Part shown: piece by piece, positions 51,785 through 60,611 of the stretch
How the letters are laid out: each line of letters starts with the position of its first letter
How positions within the stretch are numbered: the stretch's first letter is position 1
Source: T1Sed10-7 sp041685505
GTDB taxonomy: Bacteria; Actinomycetota; Nitriliruptoria; Nitriliruptorales; Nitriliruptoraceae
Direction: 5' to 3'
DNA length: 64,000 bases
NCBI GenBank assembly: GCA_041685505.1
Contig: JAWLFQ010000002.1
Location: 22,245 to 86,244 of the forward strand
The notes under the pieces: model-generated
Told to the model about the DNA's origin: nothing
Seen by the model: the letters and a program-made list of their open reading frames with translations, nothing else
Databases searched by the model: none
Made by a program: the position numbers and the translations under genes

Positions 51785-52507
51785 CTAGCTGCGGTCCTCG
51801 TCGCCCTCCGCGCTCGGCGTCGAGGGATCCGTGGGCGTGGACGCGTTCTGCTCGTCCATCTCCGCGACCCACTTCGCGTGCTCGATCTCCGCCTCGGTGC
51901 GCGGCACGTAACCGGTGTGCATCGAGGTGATGGCCTTGTAGACCACCGTGAAGTAGATGTGGCCGATCAGCAGCAGCACCAGGGCGAGCATCGAGACGTT
52001 GTGGACCAGCACCGCCCAGGACAGCATCGTGTCGGACATCGAGCCGGCCTGGATCCACAGCACCAGGCCCGAGCCGACGACCGACGCACCGAGGATGATG
52101 ACCAGGGCGTGGTGCAGCTTCTGGCCGGCGTTGAGCCGTCCCTGCGGCGGCATGTCCGCGGCGTTGCCGAGGAAGTAGCGGCCCATCTGCATCAGCCACC
52201 GCCGGTCGTCCTTGTCGTAGCTGAAGGACTCGACGATCAGCTCCTTGGCGCCCTTGCGGTCCACGATGAAGTAGAGGAAGGGCACCGCCATGAAGCCGAC
52301 CGCGGCGATGCGGTGGATGATCCGCGACCAGCCGTTCGCCGCCAGGAAGGACAGCGGCTCGAAGATCAGTGGCAGGCCGGTGAGGAACAGCACCGTGAAG
52401 GACGTGGCGACCAGCAGGTGGATGTAGCGCTGGCCGGGCCGGTAGCGCAGGAGCTTCTCCTCACGCTCGACCACCTCGGGTGTCTGCGGCGTCTCGGTGT
52501 CGCTCAT
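51785..52507 (-). CDS. Cytochrome b subunit of membrane Mo oxidoreductase
   Basis: Membrane anchor that passes electrons between the quinone pool and the iron-sulfur subunit. Four membrane helices: HLLVATSFTVLFLTGLPLIF, HRIAAVGFMAVPFLYFIV, HHALVIILGASVVGSGLVLW and VHNVSMLALVLLLIGHIYF. Several histidines (RYIH, RIIH, KLHH, LVHN, GHIY) can bind two hemes b, as in formate dehydrogenase gamma and thiosulfate reductase PhsC. The ATG overlaps the preceding stop (ATGA). 240 residues with an acidic tail. Confidence 0.9.
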   Translation of the reverse strand: MSDTETPQTPEVVEREEKLLRYRPGQRYIHLLVATSFTVLFLTGLPLIFEPLSFLAANGWSRIIHRIAAVGFMAVPFLYFIVDRKGAKELIVESFSYDKDDRRWLMQMGRYFLGNAADMPPQGRLNAGQKLHHALVIILGASVVGSGLVLWIQAGSMSDTMLSWAVLVHNVSMLALVLLLIGHIYFTVVYKAITSMHTGYVPRTEAEIEHAKWVAEMDEQNASTPTDPSTPSAEGDEDRS

Positions 52508-53292
52508 GACTGGTCCTCGTCGTCGTCGCTGTGGAGGTCCTCGGCGGCACTGGCCGAGGCGGCACCCGCCACCTCGAGGCGCGCCAGCTCCTGCTGGTGG
52601 TTCCGGCGGGCGATGATCGCCGCCAGGCCGGCGCCCAGCGCGGTCAGCCCGATCGCACCGACACCGATCGGCTGGGCGAAGTCCTGCCACGCCTCGGTGA
52701 CCTGGGGGATGTCGGGATCGACCGGCAGGCCCATGACCTCCGGGTCGTCGGGGATCACCACGACCATCCCGAGCCCACCGGCCTGGTTCTCGCCGTAGAC
52801 CTGCGCGTTGGGGTACTTCTCCCGCATGACGCTGGCACGGCGGTGGGCCTCCGCAGAGATCTCCGCCCGTTCACCGAAGCGCAGGGCGTCGCTGGGGCAG
52901 GTCTCCACGCACCACGGCGTGCCCCCGGCCCGGGTGACGTCCCGGCACCCGTCGCACTTGCGCGAGACGCCCTCGACCATCTTGGGCACGTCGAAGGGGC
53001 AGGCCTGCACGCAGTACTGGCAGCCGATGCAGGCGTCGGTGTTGACCCGGGTGAGGCCGTCCTCCTGGAACAGCGCGCCCGAGGGACAGACGTTGACGCA
53101 GGCGGCGTCGGTGCAGTGGTAGCAGCGGTGGTTGTCGAACCCGGCCACCACGTCGGGGAAGGTGCCCCGCTCGGTGGTCGAGATATCGATGTAGTTGACA
53201 CCTTCACCGAGCTCGTTGCCGGTCTTGCAGGCCACGACACAGCCGGTGCAGCCGATGCACTGGGTGAGGTCGAGCAGGAACGCTTGGCTCAT
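52504..53292 (-). CDS. 4Fe-4S subunit of membrane Mo oxidoreductase
   Basis: Electron-transfer subunit with sixteen cysteines arranged for four [4Fe-4S] clusters: CIGCTGCVVAC, CYHCTDAACVNVCP, CIGCQYCVQACP and CDGC...CVETCP. A C-terminal membrane helix (VGAIGLTALGAGLAAIIARR, about residues 205-225) anchors it, a layout seen in FdnH-type subunits. 262 residues. It starts one base after the Mo-subunit stop and overlaps the cytochrome b start. Confidence 0.93.
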   Translation of the reverse strand: MSQAFLLDLTQCIGCTGCVVACKTGNELGEGVNYIDISTTERGTFPDVVAGFDNHRCYHCTDAACVNVCPSGALFQEDGLTRVNTDACIGCQYCVQACPFDVPKMVEGVSRKCDGCRDVTRAGGTPWCVETCPSDALRFGERAEISAEAHRRASVMREKYPNAQVYGENQAGGLGMVVVIPDDPEVMGLPVDPDIPQVTEAWQDFAQPIGVGAIGLTALGAGLAAIIARRNHQQELARLEVAGAASASAAEDLHSDDDEDQS

Positions 53293-53293
53293 C

Positions 53294-55594
53294 TCAAGCC
53301 TCCGATGCGATGCGCACGAAGTTCACGCGCAGTCCGGCGCCGCCGCACACCGGGTCGAGGTTGTAGGTGGTCTGGAGCTTGGCGTCGCTGGCGCCCACGG
53401 CGTTGGCGTTGCTGAGCAGCTCCGAGCGCTGTCCCCAGCCGTGTGCCATGAACACCGCATCCCGGCGGATGCGCTGGGTGGCCTTGACCGTGATCGGGCC
53501 GTCGGTGATCCCGTCCTGGTTCTCGAGCATCACCTCGTCGCCGTCGGCGACGCCGAGCTCGGCGGCCGCGTCGGCGTTGAGCCACAGCACGTTCTCCGGG
53601 GTCACCTCGTGCAGCACGGGCGTGTTCTGCGTGGTGGCGAAGGTGTGCCCGGGCTGGCGGCCGTACAGCAGCCGGAAGAAGCCCTCCGGTGGATCGTCCA
53701 CCGGCTCGTACTCCGGCAACCCGTCGAGGCCGTTGTCGGCCAGGTCCTGGGCGAAGAGCTCGATCTTGCCCGAGCGGGTGGCGAAGGGTGAGCCGTCCTC
53801 GAAGTCCTCGAGGAAGGGCTTGCCCTCCTGGGTGATCACGCCGCCCTGGGAGCGGATGTCCTCGAGGCTGGAGCCGACCGAGTTGAGCCGGGTGTCCAGG
53901 AACTCCTCGATGGTGTCCCAGCGGAAGTACCCGTCGAGTCCGACCCGGTCGCTGAGCTCCTTGACGATCCACCACCCCGGCCTGCTGTCGTGCAGCGGCT
54001 CCGCCGCCGGCTCGCGCAGGTGGATGTAGGGGGTCCGGTGCGCCAGGGTGAACAGGTCGTCGTAGCGTTCGAGGTAGGTCGCCTCGGGCAGGAGGACGTC
54101 CGCCCACGCCGTGTACTCCATCGGCAGCACGTCGACGGCGACGAACAGCTCCAGGTTGGCCAGCGCCTCCTTGGTGCGTGCCGGGTTCGGGATGGCGTGG
54201 AACAGGTTCACGCCGGAGGCGATCAGGGCCTCGATCGGGTAGGGGTCACCGGAGATCATCGGCTCGATGAGCTCCTGGATGGCCGTCGGGCCCTGGAGGA
54301 ACCGCTCCTGGGCGCCGTCGGCGCGGACCCTGCCCGTGGGGCCCTCGGCGAGCTGGGGTGGCCCGTCCGAGTCCTCCTCGGGCTCGGCGGAGCAGCCACC
54401 GGCGCTGCCGGCGATCTTGTAGGGCGGGATGGGCACATCACCGATGTAGGGCGAGCGGTTGAAGTACATCCCACCCTCGCGTCCGTAGGCACCGAGCAGG
54501 GAGTTGACGAGGTAGACGGCGCGCATGCGCTGGGTGTCGTTGCCGTACCAGGTCACGTGACGGCCCGGCATGATCACCGTCTGCGGCGCGTGCTCGGCCA
54601 TCGTGCGGATCGAGGTGCGGATCTGCTCCGCGGACAGCTCGGTGATCTCCGCCGCCCACTCGGGGGTCTTGTCCTGGACGTGGGCGGCGAGCTGGTCGAA
54701 GCCGGCGGCCCACTTGTCCACGTAGGGGGCGTCGTAGAGCTCCTCGGTGATCAGCACGTGCAGCCACGCGAGCAGCAGGGCGGTGTCGGTGCCCGGCTTG
54801 ATCGGCAGCCACTGGTCGGCCTTGGTGCCCGCGCTGGACAGCCGCGGGTCGACCACGATGATCTTGCCGCCGCGCCCGTGGATGTTGGCGAAGTCCTGCA
54901 TGACGGTGTTGCGCGCGTCCTCACCGATGTGGCTGCCGATCAGCGTGAGGCACTGCAGGTTCGGCCAGTCGAGGGGTTCGTGCCCGCCCACGGGGGTGCC
55001 GAAGGTGAGCAGCGACGCCTCCTCGCGGGGCGAGATGCACAGCGACGACGCCGGCTTGGCGGCGTTGGGGGTCCCCCAGGCCTGAGCGAAGTGCTCCACC
55101 CACCAGTAGTCGCTGGATCCGTGCCCGAAGACCGCCACGGACTCCTCACCCGAGCGCTCACGGACCTCGTTGAGCTTCTGTGCGATCAGGTCGAGCGCGA
55201 ACTCCCACTCGACCTCCTGGAACTTGCCCTCTCCCCGCTCACCCGTGCGGACCATCGGCGCCTGGAGCCGGTCCGGGTCGTACATGAAGGAGACCCCGCC
55301 CTGACCGCGGGGACAGAGCATCCCGCGGCTCTTGGGGTCGTCGGGGTTGCCGTCGATCTTGTGGACGACGCCGTCGACGGAGCGCACCACCAGACCGCAG
55401 TGCCAGGGGCACATGTCGCACACGGTGTAGCTGGTCTTGATCTCGCCCTGGCGGTACCAGGCGTCCTCCCGAAGCTCCATCGCCAGCGCCGGAGCGCCCT
55501 TGAAGCCTCCTGTGCCGACCGCACCCGCCACGCCGGCGGCGACGCCGGACTTGAGCAGGTTGCGTCGGGTGATCTCGAGCTTGACCCTCGCCAT
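53294..55594 (-). CDS. Molybdopterin oxidoreductase, Tat-exported, PhsA/PsrA-like
   Basis: Catalytic subunit of a respiratory complex. The N-terminus has a twin-arginine signal (TRRNLLKSG, then a hydrophobic stretch to about residue 38), predicting export with its partner. C59, C62, C66 and C94 bind a [4Fe-4S] cluster (CDMCPWHC...LCPRG). C186 in SSLCISPRE is the predicted Mo ligand; the following residue is not the His found in formate dehydrogenases. VDPRLSSAGTKADQWLPIKPG and the C-terminal molydopterin domain complete it. 766 residues; GAGG precedes ATG 55594. Thiosulfate, polysulfide, tetrathionate or another oxyanion are candidate substrates; the rhodanese lipoprotein favours sulfur. Confidence 0.88.
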   Translation of the reverse strand: MARVKLEITRRNLLKSGVAAGVAGAVGTGGFKGAPALAMELREDAWYRQGEIKTSYTVCDMCPWHCGLVVRSVDGVVHKIDGNPDDPKSRGMLCPRGQGGVSFMYDPDRLQAPMVRTGERGEGKFQEVEWEFALDLIAQKLNEVRERSGEESVAVFGHGSSDYWWVEHFAQAWGTPNAAKPASSLCISPREEASLLTFGTPVGGHEPLDWPNLQCLTLIGSHIGEDARNTVMQDFANIHGRGGKIIVVDPRLSSAGTKADQWLPIKPGTDTALLLAWLHVLITEELYDAPYVDKWAAGFDQLAAHVQDKTPEWAAEITELSAEQIRTSIRTMAEHAPQTVIMPGRHVTWYGNDTQRMRAVYLVNSLLGAYGREGGMYFNRSPYIGDVPIPPYKIAGSAGGCSAEPEEDSDGPPQLAEGPTGRVRADGAQERFLQGPTAIQELIEPMISGDPYPIEALIASGVNLFHAIPNPARTKEALANLELFVAVDVLPMEYTAWADVLLPEATYLERYDDLFTLAHRTPYIHLREPAAEPLHDSRPGWWIVKELSDRVGLDGYFRWDTIEEFLDTRLNSVGSSLEDIRSQGGVITQEGKPFLEDFEDGSPFATRSGKIELFAQDLADNGLDGLPEYEPVDDPPEGFFRLLYGRQPGHTFATTQNTPVLHEVTPENVLWLNADAAAELGVADGDEVMLENQDGITDGPITVKATQRIRRDAVFMAHGWGQRSELLSNANAVGASDAKLQTTYNLDPVCGGAGLRVNFVRIASEA

Positions 55595-55928
55595 CCTCGT
55601 CCTCGATCTGCCTGGTGGTCCACGGCCTCGCGCGCGCAGCGAAGGAGGGACCAGTGGGCGCCGGTGCGGTTTGCTGGTGCCGGAGGACCGTGGCAGGCGC
55701 ACACCCACGTCGCTCCGTTGACAGGGATGGTCGTTGAGGCGGGTGCAACCCCCTAGGGCAGTGGTACCTCGGATCGAGCAACAAGACGGCTTGGAAGGTC
55801 CGTACCGGTCAGGGCCGAGAGTCCCGGCCATGTTCCAACGCTCGTGGGAAGGTGGGACCCATGCCCTGCACCCCTGACGCTCGGTGGCCGGCAGGGGCGC
55901 CCTGCGGCACATGGCTACGCTCACCGCC
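55595..55928. other. 334-base divergent intergenic region (Mo oxidoreductase / dapD)
   Basis: No gene is seen. It holds the promoters of the Mo-oxidoreductase operon (leftward) and dapD (rightward). A plus-strand TTGACA at about 55713-55718 has no -10 at the right distance. I found no FNR-like (TTGAT-N4-ATCAA) site. The dapD -10 is at its right end. Confidence 0.6.
55916..55921 (+). promoter_or_regulatory. Putative -10 element for leaderless dapD
   Basis: TACGCT with seven bases to the ATG at 55929. This spacing decides the dapD start in favour of 55929 over the ATG at 55959. Confidence 0.55.
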
Positions 55929-57011
55929 ATGCAGCCGCGTCCGACCGGGACAGCCCATATGACCACCTTCGCCGCCCTCGGGATCGGGTTGGCCACGCGC
56001 GTGGCCGAGACCGACCGCATCCTCGACACCTGGTACCCGCTGGCGGTCACCGGGGGGGACGCAGGCGAGGCGGTGGCCCTGGCGGCGACGCTGGGCCACC
56101 GGGACGGCACCGCGACCTACCACCTCGACCGGGACGTCCTGCGCCGCGCGGAGCTGAGCGCGGACCACCTGGTCGCCGAGGCGGTGGCCGCCGTGACCTC
56201 CGATGCAGCGCTGCGGCCGCCGCCGACGCGCACGGAGCGGGTACCCGTCGCGACCTTCATCGGGGACCTGGCGGCGCCACCGGTGGACGCGCACGACGTC
56301 TACCTGCGCCTGCACCTGCTCTCCCGCCGCCAGGTCCGTCCCCACGGCGCGAACCTCGAGGGCGCCTTCGGCCTGCTCAGCAACGTGGTGTGGACCGACC
56401 AGGGGCCCTGCGACCCCGACACCTTCGACGGGCTGCAGCTCGAGCACGCCCGCAGCGGGCGGCGGCTGAAGGTCACCTCGGTCGACAAGTTCCCGCGGAT
56501 GACCGACTACGTGGTGGCCTCGGGCGTGCGGATCGCCGATGCGGACCGCGTGCGGCTCGGCGCCCACCTCTCCCCCGGCACCACGGTGATGCACGAGGGC
56601 TTCGTCAACTTCAACGCCGGCACCCTCGGGGCCTCGATGGTCGAGGGCAGGATCTCCGCCGGGGTGGTGGTCGGCGACGGCTCCGACATCGGCGGCGGGG
56701 CGTCGATCATGGGGACCCTGTCGGGCGGTGGCAGCGAGGTGATCGCCATCGGGACGAACTGCCTGGTGGGCGCCAACGCCGGGATCGGTATCTCGCTCGG
56801 GGACGACTGCGTGGTCGAGGCGGGTCTGTACGTCACCGCCGGCACCAAGGTCGCCCTGCCCGACGGCACGGTCGTCAAGGCCGCGGAACTGTCGGGCCGC
56901 GACGGGCTGCTGCTGCGCCGCGACTCCCAGACCGGTGCGGTGGTCGCGCTTCCCCGTGACGGCAGCCGGGGGGACTGGGGCGGGCTCAACGCGGAGCTCC
57001 ACGCCAACTGA
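55929..57011 (+). CDS. dapD: Tetrahydrodipicolinate N-succinyltransferase, actinobacterial type
   Basis: First succinylase-branch step in lysine/diaminopimelate synthesis. The actinobacterial DapD pattern is clear: YLRLHLLSRRQVRPHGAN, NVVWTDQGPC, VDKFPRMTDYVV, then the left-handed beta-helix with PGTTVMHEGFVNFNAGTLGA, VVVGDGSDIGGGASIMGTLS and ISLGDDCVVEAGLYV. ATG 55929 gives 360 residues and has TACGCT seven bases upstream; ATG 55959 (MTTFAALGIGLAT) starts closer to Rv-type DapD and has a weak GGGA upstream. dapE follows after 14 bases. Confidence 0.95.
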   Translation: MQPRPTGTAHMTTFAALGIGLATRVAETDRILDTWYPLAVTGGDAGEAVALAATLGHRDGTATYHLDRDVLRRAELSADHLVAEAVAAVTSDAALRPPPTRTERVPVATFIGDLAAPPVDAHDVYLRLHLLSRRQVRPHGANLEGAFGLLSNVVWTDQGPCDPDTFDGLQLEHARSGRRLKVTSVDKFPRMTDYVVASGVRIADADRVRLGAHLSPGTTVMHEGFVNFNAGTLGASMVEGRISAGVVVGDGSDIGGGASIMGTLSGGGSEVIAIGTNCLVGANAGIGISLGDDCVVEAGLYVTAGTKVALPDGTVVKAAELSGRDGLLLRRDSQTGAVVALPRDGSRGDWGGLNAELHAN

Positions 57012-57025
57012 CGCCGGGGGCAGAC

Positions 57026-58231
57026 GTGAGCAGTGCGACCGAGGATCCGCGGGCGGCGTTGACCACCCACCTGCTCGAGCACCTGGGTGCGATGTGCGTC
57101 ACGGGTGAGGAGACCCCGCTGGCCGACGCGCTCGAGCAGCGCTACCGGACGCAGGGCGAGGTGGTCCGGCGCCTCGGCGACAGCCTGGTCGTCGGCGGCC
57201 CACCGACCGGCGTCGCCCCCGAGGCCGGCACCCACGCCCCCGACGCGCGGTGGACCGGTACGCGCCCCCTGGTGCTGCTGGTCGGCCACCTCGACGTCGT
57301 CCCACCCACCGACGACGACCTCGAGCCCCGCACCGACCGACGTGACGGCGCCGAGGTGGTGATCGGCCGCGGCGCCTCGGACATGAAGGCCGGCAACGTC
57401 GTGGCCATGCGCGCCTTCGAGGACGCGCGCCTGCGCGAGCGGAGCGCCTACGAGATCGCGCTGGTGCTCTACGCCGGCGAGGAGGGCCCTGCCGAGGGCA
57501 ACGAGCTGCGTTCGGTCCTGCGGGCGGTCCCCTGGCTCGCGGATGCGGCGCTGGCGGTGGTGCTGGAACCCACCGACGGCCGGGTCGAGCTCGGTTGCCT
57601 CGGCGGCCTCCACGCCCTGGTGCGCTTCCACGGCCGCCAGGCCCACTCCGCCCGGCCCTGGCACGGCCGCAACGCCCTGACCATGGCCGGACGCCTGCTC
57701 GCCGACCTCGAGCGTGACCACGTCCGCGACGTCGAGGTGGAGGGCATCGCCTACCGCGACGTGTGGTCGGCGACGCAGGCGTGGAGCGAGGGCTTCGGGC
57801 CGGACCGCGACCCGGGGCGACCACCCGTCCGCAACGTGATCCCGGGCGAGTTCACGGTGAACCTCAACCTGCGCTTCGCGCCGTCACGCGGCCTCGCGGC
57901 GGCCGAGGCCGAGCTGCGGGAACGCGTCGCGGGAGCTGCGGGCCAGGCAACGGTCAGCGTCGAGGTGATCGACCACGCCCCGCCCGCACCGCCGCACCGC
58001 ACCGCAGCGGTGCTGCAGGCCTTCGTCGACGCGGTCGAGGCCGAGGTGGCCGGCAAGCAGGCCTGGACCGACGTCGCCCGCTTCACCGAGATCGGGGTGC
58101 CCGCGTGCAACTACGGCCCGGGGCTGACCGGCCAGGCCCACCAGCGCGGCGAGTACGTGCCCGTCGATGCACTGGTGGAGGCGGACACGCGCCTGCGCCG
58201 GTTCCTGCTGCCAGCGGAGGACATGCGGTGA
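57026..58231 (+). CDS. dapE: Succinyldiaminopimelate desuccinylase (M20 peptidase)
   Basis: Removes succinate from N-succinyl-LL-diaminopimelate. Zinc-binding motifs of the M20 family: LLVGHLDVVPP, RGASDMKAGNVV, YAGEEGPAEGNE, and GGLHALVRFHGRQAHSARPWHG; the C-terminal VPACNYGPGLTGQAHQRGEYV has the final His. 401 residues. It is cotranscribed with dapD and overlaps comB by GTGA. The second half also has a dimerisation insert. Confidence 0.94.
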   Translation: MSSATEDPRAALTTHLLEHLGAMCVTGEETPLADALEQRYRTQGEVVRRLGDSLVVGGPPTGVAPEAGTHAPDARWTGTRPLVLLVGHLDVVPPTDDDLEPRTDRRDGAEVVIGRGASDMKAGNVVAMRAFEDARLRERSAYEIALVLYAGEEGPAEGNELRSVLRAVPWLADAALAVVLEPTDGRVELGCLGGLHALVRFHGRQAHSARPWHGRNALTMAGRLLADLERDHVRDVEVEGIAYRDVWSATQAWSEGFGPDRDPGRPPVRNVIPGEFTVNLNLRFAPSRGLAAAEAELRERVAGAAGQATVSVEVIDHAPPAPPHRTAAVLQAFVDAVEAEVAGKQAWTDVARFTEIGVPACNYGPGLTGQAHQRGEYVPVDALVEADTRLRRFLLPAEDMR

Positions 58232-58929
58232 CCGCTGTCCGCTTCCTGCACCTCGCCGAGGCCGAGCCCGACGAGGCCGTGGTGGTGATCGACGTGCTCC
58301 GCGCCTTCACCGTGCAGCCCTGGCTGTTCGCCCGCGGCGCCGCGCGCATCCTGGCCGTGGCCGAGGAGGACCACGCGCGCGCCCTGCGGGCGGCGCACCT
58401 CCCCGACGCGCTGTTGGCCGGGGAGGAGGGCGGCGAGCAGCTCGAGGGCTTCGAGCTGGGCAACTCCCCCACCCAGGTGCGCTCGGCGCCAGTCGCGGGG
58501 CGCACGATCATCCACCGCACCTCCGCCGGCACCCAGGGGCTGGCCCGCACCGCCGGCAGCGCCCTGGTGCTCGCCGGGGCCTTCGTGACCGCGCGGGCCA
58601 CGGCGGCGGCGCTGCGTGCCGCCGCGCCCGAGCGTGTCAGCTTCATCATCACCGGCGCGTCGAGGGGGCGTGACGGCGACGAGGACCTCGCAGCGGCGGA
58701 GCTGATCGCGGCCCGCGTGCGTGGCGAGGATCCCGACGTCGACAGCTTCACCGCCCGGGTCGCCACCTCGGATGCGGGGCGCAACTTCGTACCCGGCGGG
58801 CCCGACTGGGCACCGCCCTCGGACCTCGCCTGCGCCATCGAGGTCGACCGCTTCGACCACGCGCTGCGCGCTGTGGCGGCGGCCGACGTCGACGCGATCG
58901 AGATGGCGCAGCTGCCGGTCAGCCGCTGA
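58228..58929 (+). CDS. ComB-like 2-phosphosulfolactate phosphatase family protein
   Basis: Family includes archaeal ComB, which removes phosphate from 2-phosphosulfolactate in coenzyme M synthesis. DEAVVVIDVLRAFTVQPWLF (Mg-binding Asp), LAGEEGGEQLEGFELGNSPTQV and GRTIIHRTSAGTQGL are family motifs. 233 residues, usual length. GTG start overlaps the dapE stop (GTGA). Bacterial members are widespread without coenzyme M, so the true substrate is uncertain. The 3' end overlaps the thioredoxin-like gene by 11 bases. Confidence 0.85.
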   Translation: MTAVRFLHLAEAEPDEAVVVIDVLRAFTVQPWLFARGAARILAVAEEDHARALRAAHLPDALLAGEEGGEQLEGFELGNSPTQVRSAPVAGRTIIHRTSAGTQGLARTAGSALVLAGAFVTARATAAALRAAAPERVSFIITGASRGRDGDEDLAAAELIAARVRGEDPDVDSFTARVATSDAGRNFVPGGPDWAPPSDLACAIEVDRFDHALRAVAAADVDAIEMAQLPVSR

Positions 58930-59152
58930 GCATGCCGGTGAGCTGCTTGACCGAGGGCACGCGGCCGGAGACCACGACCTTGCCATCGACCACCAGCCCG
59001 GGCGTCGACATGACCCCGTAGCCCATGATGTCGGCGGTGTCGGTGACCTTCTCGATCGTGGCCTGCGTGCCGAGCCCGTCGAGCGCCTCGCGGGTGCGCG
59101 CCTCCAGGGTCACGCAGTTGTTGCAGCCGGGTCCCAGGACCTTGATGTCCAT
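58919..59152 (-). CDS. Small thioredoxin-like redox-active disulfide protein
   Basis: 77 residues, thioredoxin fold with a C-N-N-C active site in VLGPGCNNCVTLEARTREAL. The rest (YGVMSTPGLVVDGKVVVSGRVPSVKQL) with a cis-Pro-type TP matches the redox-active disulfide protein 2 (MTH895-like) family. GGAAGG precedes ATG 59152. It is the third gene of arsR-arsP-trx, 53 bases after the permease; such proteins commonly accompany this permease family, perhaps reducing its substrate or a cysteine. Confidence 0.88.
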   Translation of the reverse strand: MDIKVLGPGCNNCVTLEARTREALDGLGTQATIEKVTDTADIMGYGVMSTPGLVVDGKVVVSGRVPSVKQLTGMLSG

Positions 59153-59205
59153 CGGTGTGCCTTCCGTGTCGTGTCGTGCGGGTGGTCGGATGCAGGAACG
59201 TGCGG

Positions 59206-60249
59206 TCAGGCGATGAGGTCGAAGAGAAAGCCGATGCCGATGATCCCGGCCGTCACCGTGGCGACGTAGATCGCGAGCAGGGGCAGCCGCATGACCCGCT
59301 TGAGCAGGATCATCGCCGGCAGGGACAGCGCCACGATGCTCATCATGAAGGCCATCGCCGTGCCGAGCCCCAGCCCCTTGGTGTAGACCGCCTCCACCAG
59401 CGGCACCACACCGGCGACGTTGGCGTACAGCGGCACGCCGGCCAGGGTGGCGACGGGCACCGACCACACGCTGTCGGCGATACCGGTGGTCTGGAAGAAG
59501 TCCGCGGGGACCCAGCCGTGGATACCGGCGCCGATGCCGATGCCGACCAGGACGTAGGGCCACACCGTCCGCACGATGTCGATCGTCTCACCCTTGGCGG
59601 ACTCGATGCGCTCCGCCAGCGTGGGCGCGCCGCCGTCGACACCCCTCGGGACGGTGATCTCGGTGACGAAGGGATCCACCCACCGCTCCAGGTTGAGCCG
59701 CGACAACAGCACGCCCGCGAGCACGGCCATGGCCATACCGGTCAGGACGTACAGCGCGGCGACCTGCCAGCCGACCATGCCGGCGAGCATCACGACACCG
59801 ACCTGGTTGATCAGCGGTGAGGTGATCAGGAAGGTGAGCGTGACCCCGAGCGGCACACCGGCGGCGACGAACCCGATGAACAGCGGCACCGACGAGCACG
59901 AACAGAAGGGCGTGATCGCCCCGAAGGCGGCCGCCAGCGCGAACCCGACGGCGACGTGCCGGCCGGCGATCAGATCCCGGACCTTCTCCGGCGGCACCGC
60001 CGACCGTGCCAGGGAGATCGCGAAGATCAACCCCGTGATCAGCAGCATGATCTTCGCGGTGTCGTAGAGGAAGAAGTGGACCGCGCTGCCCAGCCGGGTC
60101 TGGGCATCCAGACCCAGCGCGTCGTAGATCAGCACATCCCACAGCCGCTCGTTGACGGCGTAGAGCAGCGCCCACCCGCCGGCTGCCGCCAGCAGCCCCA
60201 GCACCAGCCGGCGGGTGGGTGATCGGGTCTGATGGTCGGTGGCGCTCAT
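59206..60249 (-). CDS. arsP: ArsP-family (DUF318) permease
   Basis: Membrane protein with about eight helices from the permease family that includes ArsP, an exporter of trivalent organoarsenicals. The signature ITPFCSCSSVPLFIGF near residue 105 supplies paired cysteines, and LITSPLINQVGVVML and GVPLYANVAGVVPLVEAVY are family repeats. 347 residues. The ATG overlaps the arsR stop (ATGA). The neighbouring ArsR and thioredoxin-like genes suggest a thiol-reactive metalloid or similar substrate; function beyond this is inference. Confidence 0.88.
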   Translation of the reverse strand: MSATDHQTRSPTRRLVLGLLAAAGGWALLYAVNERLWDVLIYDALGLDAQTRLGSAVHFFLYDTAKIMLLITGLIFAISLARSAVPPEKVRDLIAGRHVAVGFALAAAFGAITPFCSCSSVPLFIGFVAAGVPLGVTLTFLITSPLINQVGVVMLAGMVGWQVAALYVLTGMAMAVLAGVLLSRLNLERWVDPFVTEITVPRGVDGGAPTLAERIESAKGETIDIVRTVWPYVLVGIGIGAGIHGWVPADFFQTTGIADSVWSVPVATLAGVPLYANVAGVVPLVEAVYTKGLGLGTAMAFMMSIVALSLPAMILLKRVMRLPLLAIYVATVTAGIIGIGFLFDLIA

Positions 60250-60611
60250 CGGGCCGCCTCGGCGTCGCGTCGGTCACAGGCGGAGCAGTGCGCGGTCAGG
60301 TGGTCCGGGTCGGTGAGGACGGGGATCGCGGCACGCACGGCGTCGAGCGCCCCCGGCTCGAGGTGGTAGCGCACCCGGCGGCCACGCCGCTCGGAGGTGA
60401 CGAGCCCAGCCTGCTTGAGCACCCTGAGGTGGAAGGACAGGCGGTTGGCCGCCAGGCCGAGCTCCTCCTCGAGGTCGCAGTGGCACCGGGCGCCCCCACG
60501 CGCCAGGCTGTCCAGCACCGCCAGGCGGATCGGGTCCGCTGCGGCCTTGAGCAGCTCCAGCCGTCGGGCGGGCTCGGTGACCCCGGTTCCAACGCGCATC
60601 GTTTCAACCAT
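60246..60611 (-). CDS. arsR: ArsR-family repressor of the arsP operon
   Basis: Winged-helix metalloid/metal sensor. RRLELLKAAADPIRLAVLDSL and ANRLSFHLRVLKQAGLVTSERRGRRVRYHL are the DNA-binding signatures; GARCHCDLEEEL provides two cysteines of the ArsR-type sensing helix, and AHCSACDRR near the C-terminus gives a further CxxC. ATG 60611 is chosen because TATCTT lies seven bases upstream (leaderless) and inside an 18-bp palindrome; ATG 60599 is the alternative. 121 residues. Likely represses itself, arsP and the trx-like gene. Confidence 0.88.
   Translation of the reverse strand: MVETMRVGTGVTEPARRLELLKAAADPIRLAVLDSLARGGARCHCDLEEELGLAANRLSFHLRVLKQAGLVTSERRGRRVRYHLEPGALDAVRAAIPVLTDPDHLTAHCSACDRRDAEAAR

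Noticed and set aside
55713..55718. TTGACA as a -35 for dapD or a lost gene
   Set aside because: No -10 lies 16-19 bases downstream, and dapD has a better leaderless start.
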